Counted from the first letter of the stretch, positions 16,084 to 24,335 are shown. The stretch: 36,146 nucleotides of DNA from Microbacterium yannicii PS01 (GCF_000304335.1 NZ_CAJF01000037.1:1-36146); one strand, 5' to 3'. Numbers and translations are program-made. Notes: generated by a model from the letters alone, not told the origin.

Positions 16084-16095
16084 CCGATATATCGG
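16084..16095. promoter_or_regulatory. 12-bp palindrome, probable GntR operator
   Basis: CCGATATATCGG is a perfect palindrome 53 bp upstream of the GntR start, in an otherwise GC-rich gap. GntR-family operators are often short palindromes of this size, and autoregulation is common, so binding by the adjacent regulator is the simplest reading. No other candidate regulator lies near. Confidence 0.45.
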
Positions 16096-16317
16096 TACGA
16101 TGTGGTTGTCCGCGCTTCGGCGCGGATCATCCGGGGGGATCCGTCGACGCCCGGGCTTCGAGCACCGCTCAGCCCGGGCGGGCGATGGGTCGCGGCATCC
16201 CGTCTGCAACATTTGTGTCACTGATCTCTCGGGGGTCTCGCCGCGCGTCGCGGGGCTTCACTACGTTGGAGGCAATCGCCGCAGATCGCGGCGGGATCTC
16301 ACGAAGAACGGCACGTA

Positions 16318-16524
16318 ATGAGCACGCAAGGCACCGTCAAGTGGTTCAACTCGGAGAAGGGATTCGGCTTCATCGCTCCTGACGATGGCGGCGCGGACGT
16401 GTTCGCGCACTACAGCGCGATCGAGTCCTCCGGGTACCGCTCCCTCGAAGAGAACCAGCGCGTCGAGTTCGACGTGGCCCAGGGCCCCAAGGGTCTGCAG
16501 GCCGAGAACATCCGCCCGCTCTGA
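16318..16524 (+). CDS. Cold-shock domain protein (CspA family)
   Basis: 68 aa, the usual length of a single cold-shock domain. It has the RNP1 motif KGFGFI (about 14-19) and an RNP2-like DVFAHYSAI (about 27-35), which bind single-stranded RNA or DNA and melt RNA structure. The start MSTQGTVKWFNSEKGFGF is canonical. The ribosome-binding site is poor. A 6-bp hairpin (CGCCGC/GCGGCG, 16277-16293) sits in the leader 25 nt before the ATG, as in cold-shock genes whose leaders are structured. The leader could extend into the 16032-16317 intergenic region, which holds no gene. It is monocistronic and ends at a strong shared hairpin. Confidence 0.95.
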   Translation: MSTQGTVKWFNSEKGFGFIAPDDGGADVFAHYSAIESSGYRSLEENQRVEFDVAQGPKGLQAENIRPL

Positions 16525-16555
16525 TCCCGCGGGCCGACCGTTTCGCACGGTCGAC

Positions 16556-16598
16556 AGCCGCGGCATCCCGTCTTCTCACGGAGACGGATGCCGCGGCT
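16556..16598. terminator. Bidirectional terminator between csp and the rhomboid-DUF2156 gene
   Basis: A 17-bp stem with one bulged C: AGCCGCGGCATCC (16556-16568) continues to GTCT at 16573, and pairs with AGACGGATGCCGCGGCT (16582-16598). The loop is 8 nt. The last base is the first base of the opposite gene's stop codon. Each arm contains one copy of the GGATGCC heptamer that is frequent in this genome. Confidence 0.8.
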
Positions 16599-18697
16599 CA
16601 CTCCCGGTCGCCGCGTACCAGCTCCAGTCCGGCGCCGGCGAACTGGCGCAGGGTCGCGTCAGGCAGGAAGGCTCGCGTCAGCGCGCCTCCGATGCGGGTC
16701 AGATCGCTCTCGTCGCGATAGAGCAGGTACAGCGTCTCGTACCGCGGGTGGAACTTCTCCTTGAAGCGATGGAGCGACCCGAAGCCGTACACCGGCTCGA
16801 GCGTCGCGGCCAGCTTGTCGCTGAGTGAGGCGATGAGGCCCGCGTCGGGCGGGTAATCGTGCGCGAGCGGGGCGCCCGAGAGCGACATGACCTCGGCGCC
16901 CTCCTCCGAGAACAGCTTCGCGGACGAGCCGATGAGGTACTCCATCACGGGTCCGAATCCGCCCTCGCGCCGGCGCATCAGATCGAGGGTCCACCCGCGC
17001 GGCGCGCCGGAGTCGCCGTAGACCGGCAGCCACGACAGGAAGCCGTCCACGTCGCCCGTCGGCGAGATCGCGAGGGCGAGGCGGACTTCCGGATCCTCGG
17101 CCTCGACGAGCGTGCCGAGCGTGAAGCCCATCTCGGGGAGGCCCTTGTCTCCCACCCACATCTCCGAGATGGCGCGCAGCTGCTGCTGCACGCCCCACGG
17201 CTCGTCGGCGAGGCGCGTCATGCGGAAGGTCATGTTCTCGCGCCCGGCGCGGTTGAGCGATGATCGCACGGAGTTCCACCGCTTCCCGGTGAACTCCAGT
17301 CCTCGGAGGTCGACGATGGTGTCGTCGGCCACCACCAGGCTCCGCCAGCTGGACGGGACCGCGGCCCGTGTCGCCTCGTCGGCGCTGAAGAAGCAGGGGA
17401 TGAGGCCAGCGTGCTCGGCCATGCGGATGAACTCGTCGACGGATGCCGCGCGCGAGGCCGCCGGACCGAGGGGGTCGGCGAGGGCCAGGGCGACGCCCGC
17501 GCGCCGCTGGTAGGCGACGATGCCGCCGGTGGTGCGGGCGTAGCTGTTGCCGTCCCAGGTGGTCATCCACGACAGTGTGCCGCCGCCGTCGGAGCGCAGC
17601 AGCTGCTTCACGTCATCCACGGACGGAGCGGGTGCCAGCCCGAGCTTCGAGCTGCGCTTCGCCCGGAACGCGGCCCGGACCCAGATCAGGTAGACGAGCA
17701 CGAGCAGCCACAGCACGCCCGACGCGAGCGCCAGCTCGGTCTCGCCATCGATCTGCGCCTCGAGCTGCGCCTCGCTGGTGATGATGATGACCGCCAGGAC
17801 GAGCGCGGCGGTGGCGACGTTGAAGGCGGCGACGATGATGCCGAGCACCCACGCCCAGCGCCGGCCCCGGCGCAGGCCGTTGGCGATCAGCAGGATCACG
17901 ACGGCGTCGATGGCGAAGTCGATGAATCCGCCCGAGACGGGCTCGGTCGGACCGAACGGCCCGTCGGTGGGCGCGAGGATCGTGACAACCTGGATCACCC
18001 CCAGCACGATCACCGCGACGAAGGCGATCAGCCGCTGCTCGCGCACCGTCGTCCGCTGGATGCGCAGCGACCGGTCGACGAAGAGGATGAGGAGGACGGC
18101 AAGCAGGTGCTCGAGGTCGGCGAGCGTGCCCCAGAAGAGCATCGCGACGAAGACGAATCCCAGCAGTGCCAGCCAGCCGCGCACCCGCCACGGCGGGACG
18201 AACAGCCCGACCGCGGCGGCGAGACACGCCATCGTGCCTCCCGACGCGCCGACATCCAGCGCAGCGGCTTCGGCCTGCGCCCATTCCCACGGGAACTGCG
18301 AGAGTCCCCACAGCAGGAGAGCCGTGGCGAAGATCGCGAAGAGCTGGCCGACCCAGTAGTAGGCGAGGGCGACCCGCGACCCGCGCCGGAACTCGAGATA
18401 GGCCATCCCCACGAAGCCCGCGATGGTGAAGAGGTACACCCAGGGGTGATCGACGAAGAAGGTGCCCGTGACGGGCGTCCACCAGCGGCCGTCCGCGAGC
18501 GCGGGCAGACCGTAGGCGACGACATCGAACAGTGGGCTGTCGGCGAAGGGGCGCCAGAGCCCCTGCCAGACGACGCCCGCCGCGAGGATCAGCGCGATCA
18601 TGACGAGGGTGGCGGGCATGCGCCGCGCAGCTGCGACGACGGTGCCGCCGATCGAAGCAGGGGCGGTGCTCGCCGTTCGCGAGGGGGCGTCGCTCAT
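16598..18697 (-). CDS. Rhomboid-like membrane domain fused to DUF2156 (MprF-type) transferase
   Basis: 699 aa. Residues 30-215 look like a rhomboid intramembrane protease: the WWTPVTGTF loop, AYLEFRRGSR, the GASGG box with candidate nucleophile S152, and H197 in DLEHLLAVLLI. More helices follow (about 225-350). The C-terminal half (about 365-660) is a DUF2156 domain, the GNAT-fold catalytic part of phosphatidylglycerol lysyltransferases: TGGIVAYQRRAGVALALADP, FTGKRWNSVRSSLNRAGREN, WTLDLMRRREGGFGPVMEYL and the FKEKFHPRYETLYL signature. MprF proteins aminoacylate and flip lipids, protecting against cationic peptides; here the flippase part is replaced by the rhomboid-like part. It is the last of five closely spaced minus-strand genes (22 bp after its neighbour). 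Start ATG 18697 has AGGGTGAG upstream. Confidence 0.82.
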   Translation of the reverse strand: MSDAPSRTASTAPASIGGTVVAAARRMPATLVMIALILAAGVVWQGLWRPFADSPLFDVVAYGLPALADGRWWTPVTGTFFVDHPWVYLFTIAGFVGMAYLEFRRGSRVALAYYWVGQLFAIFATALLLWGLSQFPWEWAQAEAAALDVGASGGTMACLAAAVGLFVPPWRVRGWLALLGFVFVAMLFWGTLADLEHLLAVLLILFVDRSLRIQRTTVREQRLIAFVAVIVLGVIQVVTILAPTDGPFGPTEPVSGGFIDFAIDAVVILLIANGLRRGRRWAWVLGIIVAAFNVATAALVLAVIIITSEAQLEAQIDGETELALASGVLWLLVLVYLIWVRAAFRAKRSSKLGLAPAPSVDDVKQLLRSDGGGTLSWMTTWDGNSYARTTGGIVAYQRRAGVALALADPLGPAASRAASVDEFIRMAEHAGLIPCFFSADEATRAAVPSSWRSLVVADDTIVDLRGLEFTGKRWNSVRSSLNRAGRENMTFRMTRLADEPWGVQQQLRAISEMWVGDKGLPEMGFTLGTLVEAEDPEVRLALAISPTGDVDGFLSWLPVYGDSGAPRGWTLDLMRRREGGFGPVMEYLIGSSAKLFSEEGAEVMSLSGAPLAHDYPPDAGLIASLSDKLAATLEPVYGFGSLHRFKEKFHPRYETLYLLYRDESDLTRIGGALTRAFLPDATLRQFAGAGLELVRGDRE

Positions 18698-18719
18698 GCG
18701 CTCACCCTAGCGAGCGCCG

Positions 18720-20000
18720 TCAACCGGATATGTGAGGGCGGCTGGCGTAGTCGGCGAGGGCCTTCGCGTCTTCGGCGTCCCGCATGGCGCGGCGCGCGGC
18801 ATCGAGGGCCGCGACCGGGTCGTCTGCCTGCCGGGCGTTCGCGAGCTCGCGCTGCGCCGAGACCAGGCGCGAACGCGCATCGGCGCCGGAGCGCGCGTGC
18901 GCGACGGATGCCTCGGCGTGCGCGATCGCGCCGCGCGCCGCCGCGAGGGTGCCGGGCAGCGCCGTCCGCGCTCCCCGCAGACGCTGCTGCGCGGTGTTCG
19001 CATCGCCCAGCGCGAGGTCGAGGCGGCTGCGGAGGCGGGCGATGGCGTCGACCGCGCGAGTGGGGCGGCGCGCGGCATCCGTCTCGATGTTCGTCAGCTC
19101 GATCTCGATCGCCCGGAGTTCACCGCCGAGCCGCTCGGAGTCCGGCGGCTCGAGGTGGTCGCGGGTGATCGCCGCCTGGCGCAGCGCGGAGCGGGCGGCC
19201 GCGACCTCGTCGGGCACCGCCTGCGCGGCCTGCAGGATGAGACGATGCGTCTCTTCGAGGATGCGGGCGTCGGTCTCGGCCTGGCGCAGTGCGCGCTCGG
19301 CGGCGGCGAGTTCGGGGAGTGCGCTCAGCGACGGATCGGCGGCGTGGCTCGCGGCCGCCGCGAGCAGCTGTTCGGCCTCGGCGATCTCGGCCAGCGCGGC
19401 GTGCGCGGCGCGCGAGGCATCCCGCCACTCCTCCTCGGCGAAGCGGGCCGACAGCTCGGCCACGAGGGCGGCGGGATCGCCCATCGACGCGCGCAGCTGC
19501 GCTCTGCGCTCGCGCGCGGCCTCGACCTGGCTGGCCGCCGAGACGTTCGCCCGCACCCAGGCGCCGTGCTCGGCGCGAGCCGCCGCGATCCGGGCCAGGG
19601 CCTCGCCGGTGGTGCGCTCGATGCGCGTGGCGCCTCGGCGGATCTCGTCGGGCAGAACGTCCGCGCCGCTGATCGCCCGGTAGTCCTCGAAGGCGGCGTC
19701 GCGCACGTGCTGCCCGGTCAGGCGGGCGCGGCGCAGCGACGCCGGGGCGCCGCCGCCGTAGAGCGCGCCCGACAGTCCCACCTCGAGGTCGAGCTCGTCG
19801 ACCTCGTCGTCAAGCCGCACCAGGGTCGCGCCCGCCTTGGCGCGAAGGCGCTCGGCCTCGGCGCGCGCACGGGGCGATCGACGGGCGCGGCGCAGCGCCC
19901 ACACGAGCACCGCGATGATGAGCACCGCGACGCCGACCCCGATCACGACCGGCACGAGCCAGCCCAGGATGTCGGCGGCGAGCTCAGGCATCGGCGCCAT
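18720..20000 (-). CDS. Membrane-anchored coiled-coil protein
   Basis: 426 aa. One N-terminal membrane helix (about 10-35, ILGWLVPVVIGVGVAVLIIA) is followed by a basic stop-transfer RRARRSPRAR. The remaining roughly 385 residues are Ala/Glu/Arg-rich, largely coiled coil. The C-terminal part (AQRELANARQADDPVAALDA onward) resembles the helical tails of actinobacterial TPM-domain proteins, but no TPM domain is present. A structural or scaffold role is a guess. The start is ATG 20000 (MAPMPE) or ATG 19991. Either overlaps the end of the HAD gene, and both lie in a 15-bp repeat unit. It is translationally coupled to HAD and followed after 22 bp by the rhomboid-DUF2156 gene. Confidence 0.72.
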   Translation of the reverse strand: MAPMPELAADILGWLVPVVIGVGVAVLIIAVLVWALRRARRSPRARAEAERLRAKAGATLVRLDDEVDELDLEVGLSGALYGGGAPASLRRARLTGQHVRDAAFEDYRAISGADVLPDEIRRGATRIERTTGEALARIAAARAEHGAWVRANVSAASQVEAARERRAQLRASMGDPAALVAELSARFAEEEWRDASRAAHAALAEIAEAEQLLAAAASHAADPSLSALPELAAAERALRQAETDARILEETHRLILQAAQAVPDEVAAARSALRQAAITRDHLEPPDSERLGGELRAIEIELTNIETDAARRPTRAVDAIARLRSRLDLALGDANTAQQRLRGARTALPGTLAAARGAIAHAEASVAHARSGADARSRLVSAQRELANARQADDPVAALDAARRAMRDAEDAKALADYASRPHISG

Positions 20001-20715
20001 CGAGATCGGCGCCCTCGAGATCGGCGCCCTCGAGCCCCGCAGGCTCCTCGAAGAGCAGCAGGTCGCGTAGCTGATCGGCGTCGTCCACCGCGGCCTGCGC
20101 GCCGTCGGCCTCGTGGGGCCAGCTGAAGCCCCAGCGGACGAAGATCACCGGCACATCGTGGACGGCGCCGCCCTCGACGTCGTGATGGCGGTCGCCGATC
20201 AGCACCGGGCGGCTGATGTCGGCGCCCGCCGCCTCCAGGCGGCGAAGCGCCTCGGCGACGATGTCGGCCTTGGCGCTCAGCGTCTTCTCGTCGGGCGTTG
20301 CGCCCACGATCGCGGTGAGTGCGGGGGACAGGTCGAAGTGGTCCATGAGCGCCACCACCTGCACCTCCGGCTTCGAGCTCGCCGTCGACTGCGGGATGGC
20401 CGCTGCCGCGAGGTCGTGGATCAGCGACGCGACGCCGGGAAAGAGCTTCGCGCCGGTGGTGTAGCCGTCGGCCTTGCCGAGCACGCGGTAGAACGACACG
20501 GCGTCGGTCGCCTCCGCGGGCGTCATGCCGACGTTCGCCTGGAAGGACTCGTACATCGGAGGTCCGATCCAGTGCACGAGTTCAGCCCGGGTCGGCGGGC
20601 GCTTGCCGAAGTGCTCGAGCGCGATCGTGAGGCGGCGGAGAATGCCGTCGGACGCATCGACGATGGTGCCGTCGACGTCCCACAGCACGCAGGTCCAGGG
20701 AGATCGGCTCGGCAT
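19984..20715 (-). CDS. HAD-superfamily hydrolase (phosphoglycolate phosphatase-like) with repeat tail
   Basis: 243 aa. HAD motif I is WDVDGTIVD with nucleophile D13 and acid D15. Motif II is around STASSKPEV (T111/S113), motif III is K149 or K144, and motif IV is IGDRHHDVEGG with D175 and D179. The helical cap between motifs I and II marks subfamily IA, as in Gph/PpaX. Such enzymes dephosphorylate small metabolites; the substrate is not evident. The tail GLEGADLEGADLDGADA (227-243) is three copies of a pentad that resembles pentapeptide repeats and is encoded by 15-bp DNA repeats. The frame is open to 20874, but ATG 20715 gives the proper HAD start and leaves a 10-bp gap after the MarR stop. 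It overlaps the start of the coiled-coil gene. Confidence 0.85.
   Translation of the reverse strand: MPSRSPWTCVLWDVDGTIVDASDGILRRLTIALEHFGKRPPTRAELVHWIGPPMYESFQANVGMTPAEATDAVSFYRVLGKADGYTTGAKLFPGVASLIHDLAAAAIPQSTASSKPEVQVVALMDHFDLSPALTAIVGATPDEKTLSAKADIVAEALRRLEAAGADISRPVLIGDRHHDVEGGAVHDVPVIFVRWGFSWPHEADGAQAAVDDADQLRDLLLFEEPAGLEGADLEGADLDGADA
19990..20034. repeat. Three tandem 15-bp units at a gene junction
   Basis: Units 19990-20004 (ATCGGCGCCATCGAG), 20005-20019 and 20020-20034 (both ATCGGCGCCCTCGAG) are contiguous; unit one differs at one base. They encode the pentads at the HAD C-terminus. The one-base difference creates the ATG at 20000 on the minus strand, where the other units read GAGGG. 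Confidence 0.85.
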
Positions 20716-20725
20716 ACCCACCAGC

Positions 20726-21244
20726 CTACGGGCGACGCGCTCGCCGCTCGCCGACGTTCCGGTGGTCGCTCGCGAGGCGTGCCAGCATGCGCCGGAGCGT
20801 CTGGACGTCATCGGGAGCCCAGTCGGCGAGCACCTCACCGACGGTGCGCTCGGCCGTCGCCAGGATGCGCTCACCGATCGCGCGGCCCTCGGCGGTGAGG
20901 GCGATCAGCACGCCGCGGTCGTCGGCGGGAGCCGGGACCCGCACGGCGAGCCCTGCGCTTCCGAGGCGGCCGATGATCTTACTCATGTTGGTCGGGGTCA
21001 TGCCCAGCGCGAGCGCGAGCTCGATCGGCCGCATCGCGCCGTTATAGGAGAGCTGATTGACGACGAGGAACGCGCCCATGTCGTCCACGGGAAAGTCGAC
21101 GCTCGCCATCACGGTGCGACGCACGGCCGTGCTGTCTGCCCAGTGCACGATCGATGCGAGTGACAGGCGAAGGTCGAGCGGGTCCGGCGCGACGATCGGT
21201 CGAAGGTCGACCTCGTCGCGGGGCTCCACGTGTCCGCGGGCCAT
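20726..21244 (-). CDS. MarR-family transcriptional regulator
   Basis: 172 aa. A winged helix-turn-helix occupies about 55-125. The recognition part is MRPIELALALGMTPTNMSKI followed by IGRLGSAGLAVRV, then the wing with PADDRGVLIALTAEGRAIGE, a canonical MarR DR-x-G wing. Flanking helices form the dimer interface. MarR proteins repress genes and release DNA on binding aromatic or oxidative signals. Start ATG 21244 has GGGAGG 4-5 nt upstream. It lies 20 bp after the glycosidase gene and 10 bp before HAD, so it is an internal gene of the operon. It could control the operon promoter at 24206-24267, which carries an inverted repeat. Confidence 0.88.
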   Translation of the reverse strand: MARGHVEPRDEVDLRPIVAPDPLDLRLSLASIVHWADSTAVRRTVMASVDFPVDDMGAFLVVNQLSYNGAMRPIELALALGMTPTNMSKIIGRLGSAGLAVRVPAPADDRGVLIALTAEGRAIGERILATAERTVGEVLADWAPDDVQTLRRMLARLASDHRNVGERRARRP

Positions 21245-21264
21245 CCGTCCTCCCTTTCGCGGTC

Positions 21265-24201
21265 TCAGTTCTCTCTCATGAGCCGGACCGGGCCGAGCAG
21301 CCCGTACTCGCGCACCACGGGCAGCTGGGTGTGATCCTCGCCGGCGGACCGCATCGCCACGTCCGGAATCCGCTCATAGTAGCCGCGGGCACGGAGCCGG
21401 TTGTTCAGCGAGGTCGAGACGCGCACGCGGACGGTATTCGAGCCGGCGCGAAGATCGTCGGTCACGTCGACCGCGGGACGCGCGGTGTCGAATCCCCGTT
21501 CCGGGCCGTCCCCGACGCGCACCGACCCCAGTCCGCCGCCTGTCGAGCCCAGTTCCAGGATGTAACGGGCGTCGGCGTCGATGTCGGCGACATCGAGGGT
21601 GGCGGTGTACTCCCCGATCCCCGACACGTCCGGGCCGACCGCGTCGAGCTGCGACCACGGCCGCAGGGCGACGGCACCGGCCTCGACGCGCGTGACCGCG
21701 GTCATCGGCCGCACCTCGCGCGTGACGTAGCCGTGGCCGCGGTCCTCGCTGATGAGCTCCGACTCACCGGCATCCCAGCTCTCGACGGTCAGCTCCCACG
21801 CGTCGAGCGTGGCCACCGGGATCCGAGAGACCGGCGCGGTGTCGGCGGGGGACGCGCCCGACCGGTCGAGGACGACGATCGCCGTCTCGCCGGGCGAGAG
21901 CGTGAGTTCCACGATCGTGGCGTCGTCGAGCACCCGGGTGCCGCGATGCGGCCTCATGCGCCCCGACCAGGCGTCGAGCCGGTGCACCGTGCCTCGACCA
22001 TCCAGTCTCAGGCGGACCGTCGTCGGCTCGGCCGTCTCGTAGAGGAAGTGGTACGCGTAGAGCACGGTGAGGTCGCCGTCCTCTCGCAGATGTGTGAGCA
22101 GACTCGCGTTGCTCTCGACGAAGCGCGCCCGGCCAGGAGCGCCGAGCCGGTCGAGCGCCTCGACGACGCCGGCAGGCCCGGTGACGACCACGGTGTCGAG
22201 GCTCGTGAGGACGGCCATGGTCTCGGCGAGTTCGGCGTCACGGCCGTCGAGACCGGGTGTCGAGGACGCCGCGGCCTCGTGCACGCGGTGTCGTTCCGCT
22301 CGCAGCGATTCCAGCTCGCGCGCGCCGTGCACGACGACCACCCGCAGGCCCCGCCGAGCCCACGCGAGCAGATGCGTCGCGACGTCGGCGTCGAGTGTGC
22401 TCTGGTACACGATGAGCGCCCGGTACCCCGGCCCGTCGGGCTGCACGGCGTCGCCGTCGAATGAGACATCGTCGCGCAGCAGGAGCGAGCCGTCGAAGAA
22501 CTCGTACGTGATGCCGGCGTCCTGCATCCCCAGGTCCTGCCACCAGTGGTTCTCGCGGTCGCGCATCCACATCGTGCCGTAGGCGACCTCGTCCGGGATG
22601 CGCTCGCCGTCCCGCCCGCGCAGCGTCACGCCGATGAGATTGTCGGTGAAGTGGTCGGTGCGCAGGATGCCGACGTCGATCCGCGGTCGTCCGCGCCGCA
22701 GGGCGTACTGCAGTCGTCCGACCGCCGCGTTCCACTGGGGGTAGAACTCCGAGCCCGGCTGACGCGTGTCGAACCGCTCGGAGAACATCGGCCACATCCC
22801 CTCGTGCCCCGGCCAGTGGGTGACGCCCTCCGCGCCGGCAGGGCTCGCCCACCCGTGGAGCACGGTCTTGGTGATGCCGGCCGCGAGTTGCGTCGCGATG
22901 ATCTGGTCGTAGAAGCGGTGATCGAGCATGTGGTTGCGGGTCGTCGCGCCGGTCTCGGACGAGTACTGCTTGCCGAACAGGTGCGCGGGGCCGCCCATAA
23001 GGCGGTAGGCGTCGATCTGCGAGCCGAACTCGAGCGACTCGGTCTCGATGCCGTCGACCTCCGGCCCCGGCCGGGTCAGCTCGAACGGCAGCCCGTAGCT
23101 GATCTCGGCGCGCAGGGTCAGTCCGACGCCGTGCAGGAACGCCGCGAACGGCCGCAGCATGTTCTCGATGTAGAGGTCGGTGAACGTGCGGACGAGATCG
23201 TGCCGGACTTTCGCGACGGCGACGCGATCCGCCTCGGCCGAGGGCTCGTAGTGATACACCGTCGAGACCGCCATGAACGGCACGTCACGGGTCAGGAACG
23301 GCAGCCACGGCACGACGTCGTACCCGCGTCGCGCGCGGAACTCGTCGACCACCGTGCGCCCCCAGAACAGACCGCCGGCACCATATGTGTCGAGTTCGAG
23401 GGAGTCCATGTACATGTGCGCGCGCGGGTTCTCGGCGATCCGCTCGCGAAGCGCCGGCGTCAGCACGACGTCGTCCCAGTAGGCGATCACGGCGTCCACG
23501 CCGTCGCGATCGAGGTACGTGACGGTGTAGTTGACCGATGACGAGGGCTCCGCCGTCTGTCCTGTCCCGTGCCGCCAGTAGTAGAAGAGCTGCCACGTGC
23601 CGTCGGCGGGCGCGGTCCACTCCAGTGCGCCGTCGAGAACGGATGCCGTCACGTCGGTGAGCGACGACGCGTCGAGGACGCCGGCCTCGCTGTCGACGAC
23701 GCGTGCGGCGACGGCGGCGACGAAGTGCTGGTCACGCACGACTCCGCGGTGCCCGGGCAGCGATCGTTCTGCGGGCGGGGCGCTGAGGTCGATGCGCGGA
23801 ACGGCACCCGAGCGCGACTGGCCGGGCTCCGGTGTCTCGGAGATGACGTCGAGCTCCTGCGCGGCCGCGGGGTCATCCGGCGTGATGGTCGGAAGGTTCG
23901 CATTGGACCAGTTCGTGCCCGACGTGAAGCTCACCGACATGCCGCGCGCGGTCGTCTCCTCGACCACGACCTGCGAGTCGTGCACCCACTCCTCCGAGCC
24001 CCAGCCGTAGCGGGCATGGTCGATCGCGCCCTCGTCCATCGCCAGGAACTCCATGCCGCCGAAGCCGAGGCGATGCGCGTCACCGACCTCGCGGCGGAGT
24101 GTCTCGTCGGTGTGGAGCCCCTCCGCCAGCCACCAACGCAGCTCGGGACGGAACTCGATCGCGGGGTCGGCGATCTCGCGGCGGAAGTCTTCGAGCGTCA
24201 T
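21265..24201 (-). CDS. GH106-type glycoside hydrolase (alpha-L-rhamnosidase-like), cytoplasmic
   Basis: 978 aa, no signal peptide. The N-terminal region begins FRPELRWWLAEGLHTDETLR, followed by RLGFGGMEFLAMDE, the pattern of the GH106 family's first barrel strands. Further blocks are GMSVSFTSGTNWSNANLP, MYMDSLELDTYG, LRAEISYGLPFELT with a candidate catalytic Glu, and GKQYSSETGATTRNH. A C-terminal beta-sandwich of the galactose-binding type (about 850-970) ends the protein. GH106 enzymes remove alpha-L-rhamnose from pectic or glycoside substrates. Without a signal peptide the enzyme would act on short imported glycosides, yet no sugar transporter lies beside it. ATG 24201 is used, with GGATGA upstream. 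It is first in a run with MarR, HAD, coiled-coil and rhomboid-DUF2156 genes. Confidence 0.82.
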   Translation of the reverse strand: MTLEDFRREIADPAIEFRPELRWWLAEGLHTDETLRREVGDAHRLGFGGMEFLAMDEGAIDHARYGWGSEEWVHDSQVVVEETTARGMSVSFTSGTNWSNANLPTITPDDPAAAQELDVISETPEPGQSRSGAVPRIDLSAPPAERSLPGHRGVVRDQHFVAAVAARVVDSEAGVLDASSLTDVTASVLDGALEWTAPADGTWQLFYYWRHGTGQTAEPSSSVNYTVTYLDRDGVDAVIAYWDDVVLTPALRERIAENPRAHMYMDSLELDTYGAGGLFWGRTVVDEFRARRGYDVVPWLPFLTRDVPFMAVSTVYHYEPSAEADRVAVAKVRHDLVRTFTDLYIENMLRPFAAFLHGVGLTLRAEISYGLPFELTRPGPEVDGIETESLEFGSQIDAYRLMGGPAHLFGKQYSSETGATTRNHMLDHRFYDQIIATQLAAGITKTVLHGWASPAGAEGVTHWPGHEGMWPMFSERFDTRQPGSEFYPQWNAAVGRLQYALRRGRPRIDVGILRTDHFTDNLIGVTLRGRDGERIPDEVAYGTMWMRDRENHWWQDLGMQDAGITYEFFDGSLLLRDDVSFDGDAVQPDGPGYRALIVYQSTLDADVATHLLAWARRGLRVVVVHGARELESLRAERHRVHEAAASSTPGLDGRDAELAETMAVLTSLDTVVVTGPAGVVEALDRLGAPGRARFVESNASLLTHLREDGDLTVLYAYHFLYETAEPTTVRLRLDGRGTVHRLDAWSGRMRPHRGTRVLDDATIVELTLSPGETAIVVLDRSGASPADTAPVSRIPVATLDAWELTVESWDAGESELISEDRGHGYVTREVRPMTAVTRVEAGAVALRPWSQLDAVGPDVSGIGEYTATLDVADIDADARYILELGSTGGGLGSVRVGDGPERGFDTARPAVDVTDDLRAGSNTVRVRVSTSLNNRLRARGYYERIPDVAMRSAGEDHTQLPVVREYGLLGPVRLMREN

Positions 24202-24205
24202 CGCA

Positions 24206-24267
24206 TGTCATCCGTTCGTCAATGAACTGTCCGGATGACAGTATCAAGCGTCGTGCGGACATGACAA
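24206..24267 (-). promoter_or_regulatory. Promoter and operator of the GH106 operon
   Basis: On the minus strand TTGTCA (24262-24267) is a near-consensus -35 and TACTGT (24238-24243) a -10, with an 18-nt spacer. A perfect inverted repeat, TGTCATCCG (24206-24214) and CGGATGACA (24232-24240), overlaps the -10 and reaches towards the start codon. A related half-site CGGACATGACA sits next to the -35. The layout suits a repressor that blocks RNA polymerase, possibly the MarR protein encoded in the same operon. Confidence 0.55.
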
Positions 24268-24335
24268 TAGAGCCGCTCGGACTCGGGTGCGGCGCTCCCA
24301 TCACCCGGACTCGGACAGGACGTCCGATCGCCGGA

